The translations under genes and the position numbers were made by a program. Shown in pieces: positions 11,953-23,050 of a DNA stretch of 64,000 nt. The notes below the pieces were generated by a model, which saw nothing but the letters and a program-made list of their open reading frames with translations, was not told where the DNA came from and ran no database searches. Origin of the DNA: Vandiemenella viatica (lineage: Eukaryota > Arthropoda > Insecta > Orthoptera > Morabidae); assembly GCA_031002005.1 (NCBI GenBank), contig CM061920.1, positions 48,958,610-49,022,609 on the forward strand. Direction: 5' to 3'. Within the stretch, counting starts at the first letter, position 1, and each line of letters starts with the position of its first letter.

Positions 11953-13259
11953 CGAGGAAATTTGTTTTCCGCCTGACTCAAGGTCTGGAACTATTCAATT
12001 CGGGATCATAAGTAACGAGAAAAGGGTTTTGTTTTCTTCATTCCAAAACATTAATTCCAATTTGATTCGACAGCTATGCCACTGCCTTGGCCCAACCAAT
12101 TAGTTAAACAAAGCACGAATCGTGTTTTCAATATGTACCGCTAACCCTAATTGATGACAATGTCACGCCAGAACATATAAATATCTAGACACACCAACGC
12201 TTGTCCACATTGGTAGCAAGAGACGTATAATATATCACGTATTTCGTTGTCACAAACTGTTTCATCGCGATAAGTTTTCAGCTCATGAAACACTTAACGA
12301 TCAGACACTGAACTAAGTTATAAAGTTTTACTGGGTCAGCTCTGCATTACATTATTGACGCAAATCTGATTCTAACGACTGGAAAAGTAGTCACCCGCTG
12401 GTTGCCAGCAATGGTTCGGTGCACGCTCTTCCACTGGAGGGTTGGAAACTGCTCCTAACAATAAAAGAATCGAGAATATTACCAGTGACATTGAATTACA
12501 GAAGATAAGGGAAAATAGCTGAGTTAAAGACACTCTGCATATATCTCGCAAATCTATACCAGTAAAATTCGTCCCTTGTACAATATCAGTACTTATAAAA
12601 GGCTAGCTCGATCATTGTGTTATTGTGTCCGTAACGCTGTGACGTAACGCTTCCAAACGCCAGAGATGTTTATGCAAAAACCGGTTTAATTACAGTTCTA
12701 TTTAGTTAAGCAAGTGCGGAGAAATGAATTGGCAGGATACTGAAAGAAAAGTATGTATTAGTCGCCTTTTGTTTAATTATATTCGATCTATTTAGATTTT
12801 TTCCTTATATTCTCTGGTCGCTGTTGTAATTAGCTAAGCGTTTACATCGCGATGCAGTTAATGTACAATTAAATTAAATTAATACGGGTGCAGAAATGCA
12901 AAATATCAGCTTTCGTCGTTACGTTTGACATAATGAGATATTGAAGTTTTTTAAAAAATTTGATTATGAGTGCCATGATATGAAATCATTACTTTATTTG
13001 AATGAAAATGGTTCCACATAGATCGAAATCTATGCGGCCTGTTCCACGATTGAAACTAATATTATGCGGCATACCGCCAGTATGAGCGTCAGACTGAAGC
13101 GTCGATTTTCTAGCGCGATTGGTGGTAAGGTTAAAACGTAGCCTGGATAAGGAAGAAAGCTGAAACTTTTTGCTACATCGTAAGATACGAGGAAATGCGT
13201 TGAGCGTTATTTTATAACGATTATGTGTAGTTAAGTTACTGGGAACACGCCGACATTAT
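11953..13259. other. No recognisable feature
   Basis: Unique sequence with no supported gene. Confidence 0.5.
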
Positions 13260-13440
13260 TGACGGGCATAGATGCTAGTTCTGTAGATGAAATACGACCC
13301 GATCGCATTTCCGGATGTGGACTGGTCAGGAAGGTTCCATCACACAGAAAATAGACAAATCCATTGTATAGTTTGGTCGGAGGTTAGAATATTAGAGGTG
13401 CAAGCTATGGAGGTGAATTAAAAATCTTAGTCAAGTGACT
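13260..13440 (+). mobile_element. RTE-like LINE 5' UTR fragment
   Basis: Contains CATTTCCGGATGTGGACTGG, a TCAGGAAGGTTCCATCA stretch and a GGTTAGAATATTAGAGG segment. These match in order the 5' UTR/start region seen at about 3610-3690. Strongly diverged and with no open frame. Confidence 0.5.
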
Positions 13441-16400
13441 TGACTTGAACAGTTTCAAAGGCTGTTACATTCCTATATCATAACTTCAGCGTGAGAGCTT
13501 ACTGACAGGTCACGTGTTCCCAGCGTGGGAACAGAACAGCAACACTCTGGGAACTGTTCGCACGCCGACTAGAAAACTGTAGACGACAACAATCTAACTC
13601 TCAACGCTCACATACACAATGAATTTTATGCTTATCATAATCACAACACAGTTCATCGTACTCACTATGTGGAAGCTAGTTCACTGGGCAAGAACGATTT
13701 TGGTGTTCAGGAAATAAACACCATTTTTATACGAAATTTGTCCCCTGATTCCATATATGACCATGACCTTCATATCAGGTCTAGATTCTAAGCTGTGTAT
13801 TAACATCCCTCTGCTATATATTAGTTGTCAGTCAAACTGAATGATCTGTATATGTTTCTTTACATTCTAACATGGAAAAATGGCGCGCGTGGTGTTCGAT
13901 TTGAATTGTATATAATTTTTTATTTAAGAGAGCAATCAGGTTGTACCAAATACCCATACTTCCTTTTCATGTTTGACAATAGACACCGTGACAATCACTA
14001 TGTCATGAAACACTGGCCCCTCGAATAGATATGTATCCTTGTAGAGCTGTCAATGTATTGGAAGAACCTTTAGTTGAGCGAGAAAAATTCATCTTCCCAC
14101 CTGTGCACATCAAACTTGGATTCATAAAAAATTTGACAAAGTTTTGGAGAAACATGAGGAATGCTTCAAGTATATATGCAGTTTCCAGAAAAGGCAATTG
14201 AAAATATTAAAGCAGATGGACCAATGATTCGTAAGCTCATAAAGGACACAAATTTCGCGAAAACAATGCACGAGACTGAAGCATTGTGCTTTTGTAGCAG
14301 CAGTACAAAATAGCCTTGGGAAACACAAAAGGAAAACTACAAAGTCCTTGTTAGTAAGATGGTGTCAACTTCTCCTGTCGCTGGCGTGAATATGAGCGTC
14401 AAAATGCATTTTCTTTTTAGCCATCTTGATCGCTCTCCTAAAAATCTCGGAGAATTGCATGGGTGTTCAGCTTACACAAAAAAAATTGTACCTTGTCGAC
14501 TGTATAATTATGTGCGGCGCACATTTTGGGCGGATCGCATCGCAAAAATGCATCAGCAATCGTTGCTATGGGAGGAGGTAGAAAACTTGTTAAAACAACT
14601 AGATATAATTTCATACTTCAAATTTCTATTTTATTATTTGCTTATTTTACGAGTTCACTATAATTTTCCATCACAATCTTTGCATCACACTTGTAATGGT
14701 TGCATGTATCCAATTAACCGAGAAAATTTTTGACAAAAAATATTTTGTGAACTTATCACAATTGTAACATACTTACACTGCAATGCGCCTACGCAGTGTA
14801 AAATATTTCGTTTTAAATTCTATTGCCATTTCCGTTAATCTAATAAACAACCGAATTCTTCGTGTGATGTCTCAATTTGCTGTGGTGGAGTGATTGAATT
14901 GATCGTAGAGAACCGATTGCAATGGCAGCGACTCGCTGCGTGCCGATGCTGCTACGCCCCACCCTACGCTCCACACAGACTCGATAAGCTGTCAGTAACA
15001 CACAAACGCGAAAAAAAAACACGTTCTGGAAACAGTAGTAAAGGAAGGAATTTGAATAGGAATGTACTAAGACAAGGGGAAGAATTTATATACTAGTTGT
15101 TGTTTGTTTGTTTGTTTTTGTTTTAATTATTTTTATTTTTTTATAGAGGAGGGAACAGTCGAATGGAGGCAAAGATCATAAGAGTATTTGAAACAACTAA
15201 TTTAGGTTGCAGGTTGATGGAAATAAACAGATTAGCTCAGGATAAGAAGAGGTGGAATACTGCGACGTACGAGTGATAATATTGAGAGAAAAGAAACACG
15301 ACATGGTGAGCTGGAAACAAGATCATAACAGTTAAAAATTTAAATACGTGAATTTCGGGATGAGATACGAACTATGAATGAGAACAATTTAAATAAGAAA
15401 ATTGAGTCATTGGCTACTAACAGATATATTTGTAGCAGGGGAAACCAACGAAATAATTAGATTAATACTAACAAAATTATGTGAAAATAAAGTGGTATGC
15501 AGAATATGGAACACTGCAGCAAACCAGAGAAGACAGCAATAGGAAGAAAGAGAGAAAAAAAAAATGGTAAAGATTTCAGTGTAGCAATTCTAACCAGTCT
15601 ATTAATGAGAAAACTTTCAAAAGAAAATAAGTAAAAAAATTGTTGAATTAATAGTGACAAAATTATTTTTACAAAAAGAAAAAAGTGCCGCTACAAATGC
15701 TTGTATTTTTAAGTTCAATCATTGTTTGTTCCCTAATGTCTGCCATTTGTATCTCAATTTTTTTGACAACTACTTCCGAAACAATAGCTCATTACGGTGT
15801 TGCCTTCCTGAAGCGGGTAAGGTACAGTACGTATGGTGCTAGCTACCACTTGTATGAAGTATACTGCTATGGTATCTTCTTGGGCCTTATGGCAAATCAT
15901 TTAGGCGAACGAGATTGTCCGTAATCTCCACCGAAAACTAGAAAATTTGCAAGCTTACACGTTCCGCAGAGACATACCGCATACATTCGCAAGCCATAGT
16001 ATCTTTCATGAGCTCAGCTGAGAAACGTTAGACCTCGCGAAAACACTCAGGGATATCTCAATATCTCGCAACACCGCGTCAACCACACACGCAGCAAACA
16101 ACCCCGCCCTCAAGGACAGCGTGACCTTGGGAAGTCACTTAGCACACACACAGTCGGCTCTTGTTCTTTCCCCCGGACTGGTTTCTTTATACTGGACGCG
16201 TCGGATGACGCAGTGCGGTGGTAACATGCTCAGCTGTAACGATTTTCTCCTAACCACCTGTTGCTCCGCAGCTTCCAGAAGCTTCCGCCCGCAATCAAGT
16301 CCTTTGGCAGAAAGTAAATGTTTCAATAAATCACACTCCTTCCAGCTGTTTCCTTCTTAACCTTGTGCGTCCGTCTAGCTATTAAAAACATAGTTCAAAT

Positions 16401-17701
16401 TAGATAATTAACTAAAAGCTGAAAAGACAGATAAAACAAAAGGACCAATAACAAGCTTGAAATTAATATAGTCTTATGGAAGTTAAAATATCACAAGTTT
16501 CCAGTTGAAAGGAAAACTGTAATATGAATTAGCCTGCCATAAATATATGATTGTATATGACTGATTGTACAAATTTACTAAAGCTATACTATTTGACACA
16601 TTGTCACAAAAATTTACAGCGATATAGAAAAACTCAAAGTTTTTTAAACATATTACTAGTGCTCTATATGTGTCCCCGTACTGATTCTGTAGATATCGGG
16701 TCCATAATCAATTTCTTGGCACACTCGGTGCATCATGTCCCTATCAATCCGTACGAAAGCACTGATGTAAGGTCGCACTTCTGGTAGGTTTAGTTGGTAG
16801 AAGAGAGGCCATGCTTATCATCCCAACCACGACCGGTCCATCAGTTTCTCTTGACTGAGTGCCTCGTCTGCCCTCTTACGGCAGACATTTGAAACGCGGC
16901 TGCAAAACTTTTTGAGTTTTTCTACATGACTGTAAAGTTTTGAGACAATATGTCAAATAATATAGCTACTATTAATTTGTGAAATAACCCTGTACTAATG
17001 ATAACAAAGCAAAGCCTATATTTGCAGGACAATTGTGTTTTTCCCCTAAATCGATTATTAATGAAGAAGAACTCACTGAAATCGAAGTGCCGTTGCGCTG
17101 ACGTATAGCCTCTGCTCGGTCACTGAATCCAAAGTACCAGGAGAGACAGTTGGCTTTCTGAATTGAGAGTGGGGAAGTTTCTCACTGAGACAGATGCATC
17201 AGCTCGTAACTGCATCAGCTCGTAACTGGGCTATAGCGTAACAAGCTCGTATAGACACAATGCGCGTTGCTCGATTGTTCTGAATAAGGGGGAGGTTTTG
17301 GCAGTTCTTTAAAAATAGGAACTAGTAAAATGGGAATACTGACACATCTTCCAAGAAAAAATTACGATACATTCTTCCAAATATTTCTTTACTACGCAAG
17401 CGTCAAGCAGATGTATAGCGTTTATTTTTTATAAATGAATAGAACTATCGGAAACTGGTGAAGCTGTTTCTAAAAAAGATTTCACGTCTGCCAGAATTAT
17501 TCAAAATTCTTAAAACATTATGGTGAATGTTGCTTTGTTTTAAGGACACTAGAAATAGGATGTCGAATTTAAACGTGTATGAACCAGATAGCTAGAACAT
17601 AAAATTGTAGCAAATGTAGCAAGTACAATAGCGGAAATCGTTAAACGCATATTCGAGGTGTTTCTCAAGCAGAGAGTTTCATTATGTCACTGTGCGTCTT
17701 A
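13441..17701. other. No recognisable gene
   Basis: Over 4 kb of mostly AT-rich sequence. Several frames of 60-124 codons exist (for example 14359-14733, plus), but none shows a family motif, a signal sequence or neighbouring gene structure. I treat them as chance. Confidence 0.5.
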
Positions 17702-17711
17702 CGGAAGATCC

Positions 17712-17970
17712 CACCGAGCGTGGTGGGTGAACGGTTAACGCTCTGGCCTCGCATTCGGGAGGACGCGGCTTCGAATCCCCGTCCGGGCATCCAGATTTGG
17801 GTTTTCCATGGTTTCCCCAAATCACTCCAGGCGAATGCCGGGATGCTTCCTTAAAAAGAAAAAGACCATGGCCGAATTCCTTCCCGTTACTCGTCCCCAG
17901 TCCCCTCCTGCCTCTAATGATGTTATCCGTCGACGAGGCGTAAAGCAATAATAATAATAAAAAAAAAAAC
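17712..17970 (+). mobile_element. tRNA-derived SINE, full length with TSD
   Basis: Complete copy: A-box-like TGGTGGGTGAACGGTTAACG, a B box (GGCTTCGAATCCCC), the TTTTCCATGGTTTCCCCAAA body, a GTCGACGAGGCGTAAAGC tail and poly-A. It is flanked by a perfect 10-bp target duplication, CGGAAGATCC (17702-17711 and 17971-17980). The poly-A tail and duplication indicate LINE-driven retrotransposition. This is one of the younger copies. Confidence 0.92.
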
Positions 17971-18224
17971 CGGAAGATCCTGAAAAATATTTATTGTGCA
18001 GAAGAAAAACTTCTCGTAAGATTATGCAATGTTTTCAACAGTATACATAAAAGGTGTTAGTAAATAAGTCTTCGAACGCTTTTGAAAAATTTTAACAAAA
18101 ATGATATTCAGTCTGTGCGGTTATTTTTACAACTACGTATCACAGCAGAATCAAGTCCCAGTACGCAATTACAAAAATTTGTGTGTGCAGCATGACAGCC
18201 AGCAGAGGACGGAAGCAACATTTA

Positions 18225-18320
18225 ATACAAAACGACCCTGCCCGTGGCCGGACTCGAACCGGCGACCCCTGCAACTCGTGGCTTCAGATGCCGGGGTCCG
18301 CAGCACTGCAGCTAAATATT
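18225..18320 (-). mobile_element. Possible second tRNA-derived SINE family, fragment
   Basis: The minus strand has GTCGCCGGTTCGAGTCCGGC, a perfect T-arm/B-box, but the 5' half does not fold as a tRNA and no matching acceptor stem exists. A diverged tRNA-derived SINE or tRNA pseudogene is the best reading. Confidence 0.45.
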
Positions 18321-19894
18321 TCTCTTCCAGTTGCGTTGATTCCGAAGTATGTTTTAAAGTGGAAGAGACGGACAGACACTAAGTCAGTTACTTGTTGGTG
18401 GTACCTGCTTGTTGTTTTGTTCTGTCGTACTGTATAACGACCAGCCTAAATCTGAGTAGTGAACGCAGGTTTTAGGAGGTATCCTATCTGGAATTGGGAG
18501 AAAAAGATGGACAAATGCATCAGATAGAGAGAGCCATAAAGAAAAGAATAAAAACTCTTGTTAGCAAAAATAAAAGTTTATTGTTATTTTTTATTCCCTC
18601 CAGCTAAAATCTGAATTCTAACATTTTTTTTCCGAATGTAAAATGTAATCTTCCACCTGCTTTACTTTTTGTCTAAGAGAATCATGCATTACAAAGACGC
18701 GCGTAGGAAAGGAACAAAATGCGTAAAGAACTCCTTAGAGTTATTGTTTATTTATGTTCACTGATCTTTTAACGTAAATCCTTTCATTAGAACAGTCTAG
18801 TTATCTCCTCCTACGAGAGGAAGATTAGTGAGAAACTTGTTTTCAATATTTATCTGTGAATGTTGCGTGTACAGCCTGCGGCGTGAATCCTGGCGTAACA
18901 CTTGTCTGGCTCAATGCCACCTAAATGATGTTTACATACGTCACAAAGAGATTTAATGGAAAATTCTCAGTTCCCTCTCAGAAAGCGCTGACTTCTTTCA
19001 GCAAGTGACGCTGTAATTATCTAGACAGTAAGATGCGAGACTACAGGCTTAGAAACAGATTCCAATTCTGTTAAAAATTTTTTGGAATAAATAGGAAATG
19101 TTAAGAAACGGGTACCTATCGGCTATCAGTGACCGAATTTCTCACGGAAGAATGCCATGTACTGCGTCAGTGGAGTGCACTATGAATGTTTCTTTTTGTT
19201 CCCCGCTTAGAAAGAATTGGTTGAACAAAAGGAAACCGAAGATTTTCTTCCCATGGCACTCTTCCGTCAAAAGAAAAATTCCCACTCCCCGACGTAGACG
19301 AAGGAGAACAAGATTACGAGGGCTGACATACCAAAGCGTTGGGGAAGTGCAGCGCTAGTGCAGATAACGCAACCTCTGCAGTTCAGATTAATATCTCACG
19401 CCTTCCCTATACGGACTTGACATAGCACCTTAACACCTTAACAAAAATTATTGAAATTGTTTCTGCGGTGTTCTGACTTGGGCGGATCGAGGACTTTCAA
19501 CTTCTTGACTGATGATTGAAATGAATCTAGCGGCTCCGTGGATTGTGCAATCACGCCCTGCTGGGATCAGTGCTCGTAAGATAAAGGCAGAGCTAAAAGT
19601 TTGTAATATGATTGAAAAAATAGTTTTTTGTCCTTTGGATCAGAGGAGTAAAGGTTGTGAATAACAGACGAAAGCGCTTCTTCAGTGCTAAGAGGAGATA
19701 CAGATGTGATATCTCTCTAATGGAGAACAACTAGCCATCGTCATTTGTTCACTCTGAACACATCTGAACCTTTATAATTATCAGACTGAGTGCGCTATCT
19801 CAGTCCGCATTTATATAGAGGAGCGTCATTCCATAAACATATTTAGTCGATGTTACAAATGATAGTCTAAAAACTGCTGAAAAAGTCAAATCTC
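18321..19894. other. No recognisable feature
   Basis: Unique AT-rich sequence; no supported gene. Confidence 0.5.
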
Positions 19895-19897
19895 TAA

Positions 19898-20997
19898 AGG
19901 CGGGCATTCACGATCACTGCATTTGGATGTCATCCGTATGGATGACATCCATTTGGATGACATATAAAACGTAGCACATACACCATCATTCAATCACTTA
20001 AGTCAGCCACAACAATAAAAACTAGACAAAGCAAACAAAAAAAAGTTGCCAATTTATTATACAACAATATAGTTATACCAAGTGCTAAATAAAATGAATC
20101 TGAATTAATTTTAAAGGATATTCAAACTATGGAAAACTGAATACAAAGGCTGATAATTAAATAAACGTCCAACAAAATGATGAAAATATGCTCTGTGATG
20201 TTACGAAAACTTATAGAAATGCTACAAAATGCTTATAAAACAGATTTATTACATTTAAGTAGTTTAACAGGCCGAAAATAGTGACAGGTACGTCACATAT
20301 TGTACAACAACATTTTTAAACAAGTAGGCTCATATAAAATTGAGCTTATTTTACGATGTTATTTTTAAAAACAAGTCCACAAAGATTTTTTTTAACACGG
20401 TTTCTCTGTTTGCATTTATGTCTTTATTTTTAAATAATACTAGCAATTGATCTATTGCCATATTTATTTTTATTTTGTCATAGTAGTCAGGATTAGAGAT
20501 CTGCCACAGGTGTGGTAAGTCTTTATTGTACTCAATAATTTCCAGCACAAAGTTATGTTGAGACGAAATTTATTTCTAATTATAAAAAATGAAAATAATA
20601 TCGTCCTAATTGTTACTTACTAATATTTAAAACTGTATTATTTTCAATACCACAGTCAAAATAATATTCAACTAGTAGCAAAACAAATATTTCTATACCA
20701 GATTCAAAACTGAACAGAAAAGGTACAATGTTGTGTAATCCACTAAAAGCACTAATGTTTGCTCGGTGACAATATGAGAAGTGGTTTCACCATACACGAG
20801 CCGACTGGAGTGATGGCTTGGTGTCGCTCTACGTGGTCAGTTGGCTTGATGGCATGGACGAAACTGATGGATATTGGACTGACCGGATATCCAAATAATC
20901 CTGTCACTCCACTTCGTCCACATCAATTTCCCCACAGACAACACGATAATGGAGTGGCGTCGCTCAATTTGGACGGATCGATCGTGTATGACCGGCT
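19898..20997. mobile_element. PIF/Harbinger-like element, 1.1 kb, with MADF ORF
   Basis: The left end is AGGCGGGCATTCACGATC. The right end, reverse-complemented, is AGCCGGTCATACACGATC, so the terminal repeats match at 15 of 18 bases. It is flanked by TAA on both sides (19895-19897 and 20998-21000), the PIF/Harbinger 3-bp duplication. Its minus strand holds a MADF domain (20351-20548). There is no transposase, so it is probably an internally deleted derivative. It lies 29 bp from the next element. Confidence 0.75.
20351..20548 (-). pseudogene. MADF-domain protein fragment
   Basis: A 65-residue frame: MLEIIEYNKDLPHLWQ, then a NPDYYDKIKINMAIDQLL segment and an ANRETVLKKI end. This follows the MADF order: hydrophobic first helix, L-W, Y-x-x-K, then a second helix and V-K-K. 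The reading frame is lost in the terminal helix, where Leu-Arg-Ser is expected, at an A-rich run. It is probably the DNA-binding accessory ORF of the surrounding element. It has no intact partner here. Confidence 0.65.
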
Positions 20998-21583
20998 TAA
21001 CGCATAAATCTCTACTGCATCGTTCTTAAGGTAGCCACACACGTGGAGGCCGGGCCGCAGGGGTTTCATCGAAGTGGCGCTGCACACACACGGGGCGTTA
21101 AAATCCTCAAGGGTTTCTCAGTCTCAGAATTGGCTTCACGATGACAGCATCCGATGATGTGCACGCGTTGGCTGCTGTTACTATTTTCTTTATTGAATCT
21201 GTCACAGTGCTACCTCTCTCTAAGTTGCCTAGTAAAACTTGAAGTAGCTTTTTCTGTAGTTCCATATCTTCATAAAAGCTTGCTATCATATTTAAAAAAA
21301 TTGCTTCGATTAACCAGGCGGCTCGGAAAATCGGAACTCGGATAACCGGACTTTTACTGTAATTGATTTATTCCCATTCGTAAATACATCAACAACATAA
21401 AATTAAGTTTAAATGACATAAAAACTAAATTAAAATAAAATTAGTTTAAAATCATGTTGTCATTAATATAGTTGATCATGTGATGTAAACTCAAATTCAA
21501 ATCATATGACATCATTTGCATTATAATTTGATAGAACAATTACTGCTGTGTCTTTGTTTTGAGGTAATTTATCAAAATCTGCT

Positions 21584-22016
21584 GTGGGTATTTGAATAGT
21601 GTAATCTCTGAGTGTTTACATTTTGTAAACAGTGGTCGTTAGTAGCGTTTGAACAGTCAGCGAGTGCAGTAGCGTATTTTGTTGTTGTTTTTATATCTGT
21701 AGTGGTGTGGGTATTTGAATAGTGTAATCTCTGAGTGTTTACATTTTGTAAACAATGGTCGTTAGTAGCGTTTGAACAGACAGCGAGTGCAGTAGCGTAT
21801 TTTGTTGTTGTTTTTATATCTGTAGTGGTGTGGGTATTTGAATAGTGTAATCTCTGAGTGTTTACATTTTGTAGACAGTACTAGTTAGTAGCTTTTGAAC
21901 AGTTGCCGAGTGCAGTAGCGTATTTTATTGTTATATTTTATCTGTAGTGGTGTGGGGATTTGATTAGTGCAATCTCCGAGTGTATATATTTTGTAGGAAG
22001 TACAGGTTATTTCGAG
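21584..22016 (+). promoter_or_regulatory. Tandem 123-bp monomers at LINE 5' end
   Basis: Repeat units start at 21584, 21707, 21830 and 21952, each beginning GTGGGTATTTGAATAGTG or a close variant; the last is truncated near 22016. Units differ by a few substitutions. The position upstream of ORF1 and the monomer layout resemble the promoter monomers of mouse L1. The promoter role is an inference. Confidence 0.8.
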
Positions 22017-22078
22017 TTTCTGTTCCCTTTTTCTGTACTTTTTTTGTTTCCTTTCTTTTTGCGTTTTTCAAAAGCAGT

Positions 22079-23050
22079 ATGTCTAGGGACTGTGATAGCT
22101 GTGTGCAGATGCGAGCTGAGGTGGCTGATCTGCGCGCTCAGCTTGCAGCTGTGTTAGCGAAAGTTACGCAGCTGGAAGCTGCCGTAAAAGGCTGCAGCAG
22201 ATGTGATGTTGGGGAAACTGATATAGCCAAGCCTATCACAGATTCTCCCATATCGACTGTCGTACCTGCAACCCAGGCTGAAGTGTTGGATGCTGTGTCG
22301 CAGTCGCCTGTTGGTGACTGGTGTATGGCTTCTAGACTTCGAAGCCGCACACGGGGGCAGTCGAACAGGCTTAAAGGCCAAGACGCTAAACTTGTTCGTC
22401 TGTCCAACCGGTTTGATGTATTGTCGGAGGCTGACTCAGTCCCACAATTGTCATCCTGCGAGTTGACGGCCCCCCAGCCCGCCAGGTCTGAGCAAACGCA
22501 GAAGGGCATTCTGGTAGTTGGGAGCTCTAATGTTAGGCGGTTATTAGAGCCCCTTAGGGAAATGGCGGATTCCTCGGGGAAGAAATCCAACGTCAATTCA
22601 GTGTGTATTCCGGGTGGCCTGATCCGAGATGTGGAACAGGCCATCCCGGATGCCATAGAGGGGACGGGGTGTATCCAACTACAGATTGTGGCTCATGTCG
22701 GCACCAATGATGCCTGTCGCCTTGGGTCGGAGGTTATCCTCTATTCCTTCCGGCGGCTGGCTGAAAGGGTGAACTCTGTGGCCAGTGACCACAAGATATC
22801 GGCAGAGCTAACCATCTGTAGCATCGTAGACAGAGTTGATTGTGGACCTCTGGTTCAGAGCCGTATTGAGGGGCTGAACCAGAGACTACGACGTTTCTGT
22901 GATGACATTGGCTGCAGATTTCTCGATCTTCGCCATAGCGTCGAGTCTTGTAGGCTTCCCCTTAATAGGTCAGGTGTGCACTACACACGTGAATCGGCTA
23001 CACGGGTGGCAGGGGCCGTGTGGAATGCACTGGGTGGTTTTTTAGGCTGA
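22079..23050 (+). CDS. LINE ORF1 with coiled coil and SGNH-hydrolase-like domain
   Basis: Intact 323-residue ORF1. I chose the ATG at 22079 because the frame upstream (from 21980) is hydrophobic 5'-UTR-like sequence. Residues 10-38 form a short coiled coil next to Cys-rich segments. Residues about 144-320 look like the SGNH/GDSL-esterase domain of CR1-type ORF1p: the nucleophile block VVGSSN (146-150), the HVGTND block (GTND at 208-211) and the late block SGVHYT with His301. The Asp usually three residues before that His is Ser298, so the catalytic triad may be incomplete. In CR1-type LINEs this protein binds RNA and may act in particle assembly or on lipid. It overlaps the start of ORF2 by about 30 bases in another frame. 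Confidence 0.85.
   Translation: MSRDCDSCVQMRAEVADLRAQLAAVLAKVTQLEAAVKGCSRCDVGETDIAKPITDSPISTVVPATQAEVLDAVSQSPVGDWCMASRLRSRTRGQSNRLKGQDAKLVRLSNRFDVLSEADSVPQLSSCELTAPQPARSEQTQKGILVVGSSNVRRLLEPLREMADSSGKKSNVNSVCIPGGLIRDVEQAIPDAIEGTGCIQLQIVAHVGTNDACRLGSEVILYSFRRLAERVNSVASDHKISAELTICSIVDRVDCGPLVQSRIEGLNQRLRRFCDDIGCRFLDLRHSVESCRLPLNRSGVHYTRESATRVAGAVWNALGGFLG

Noticed and set aside
14359..14733. 124-codon plus-strand frame
   Set aside because: No family motif, no repeat relation, no gene context.
18230..18310. Possible tRNA on the minus strand
   Set aside because: The T-arm is perfect, but no matching 5' acceptor stem or D-arm is found.
22138..22656. 172-codon minus-strand frame
   Set aside because: Antisense shadow of the intact LINE ORF1.
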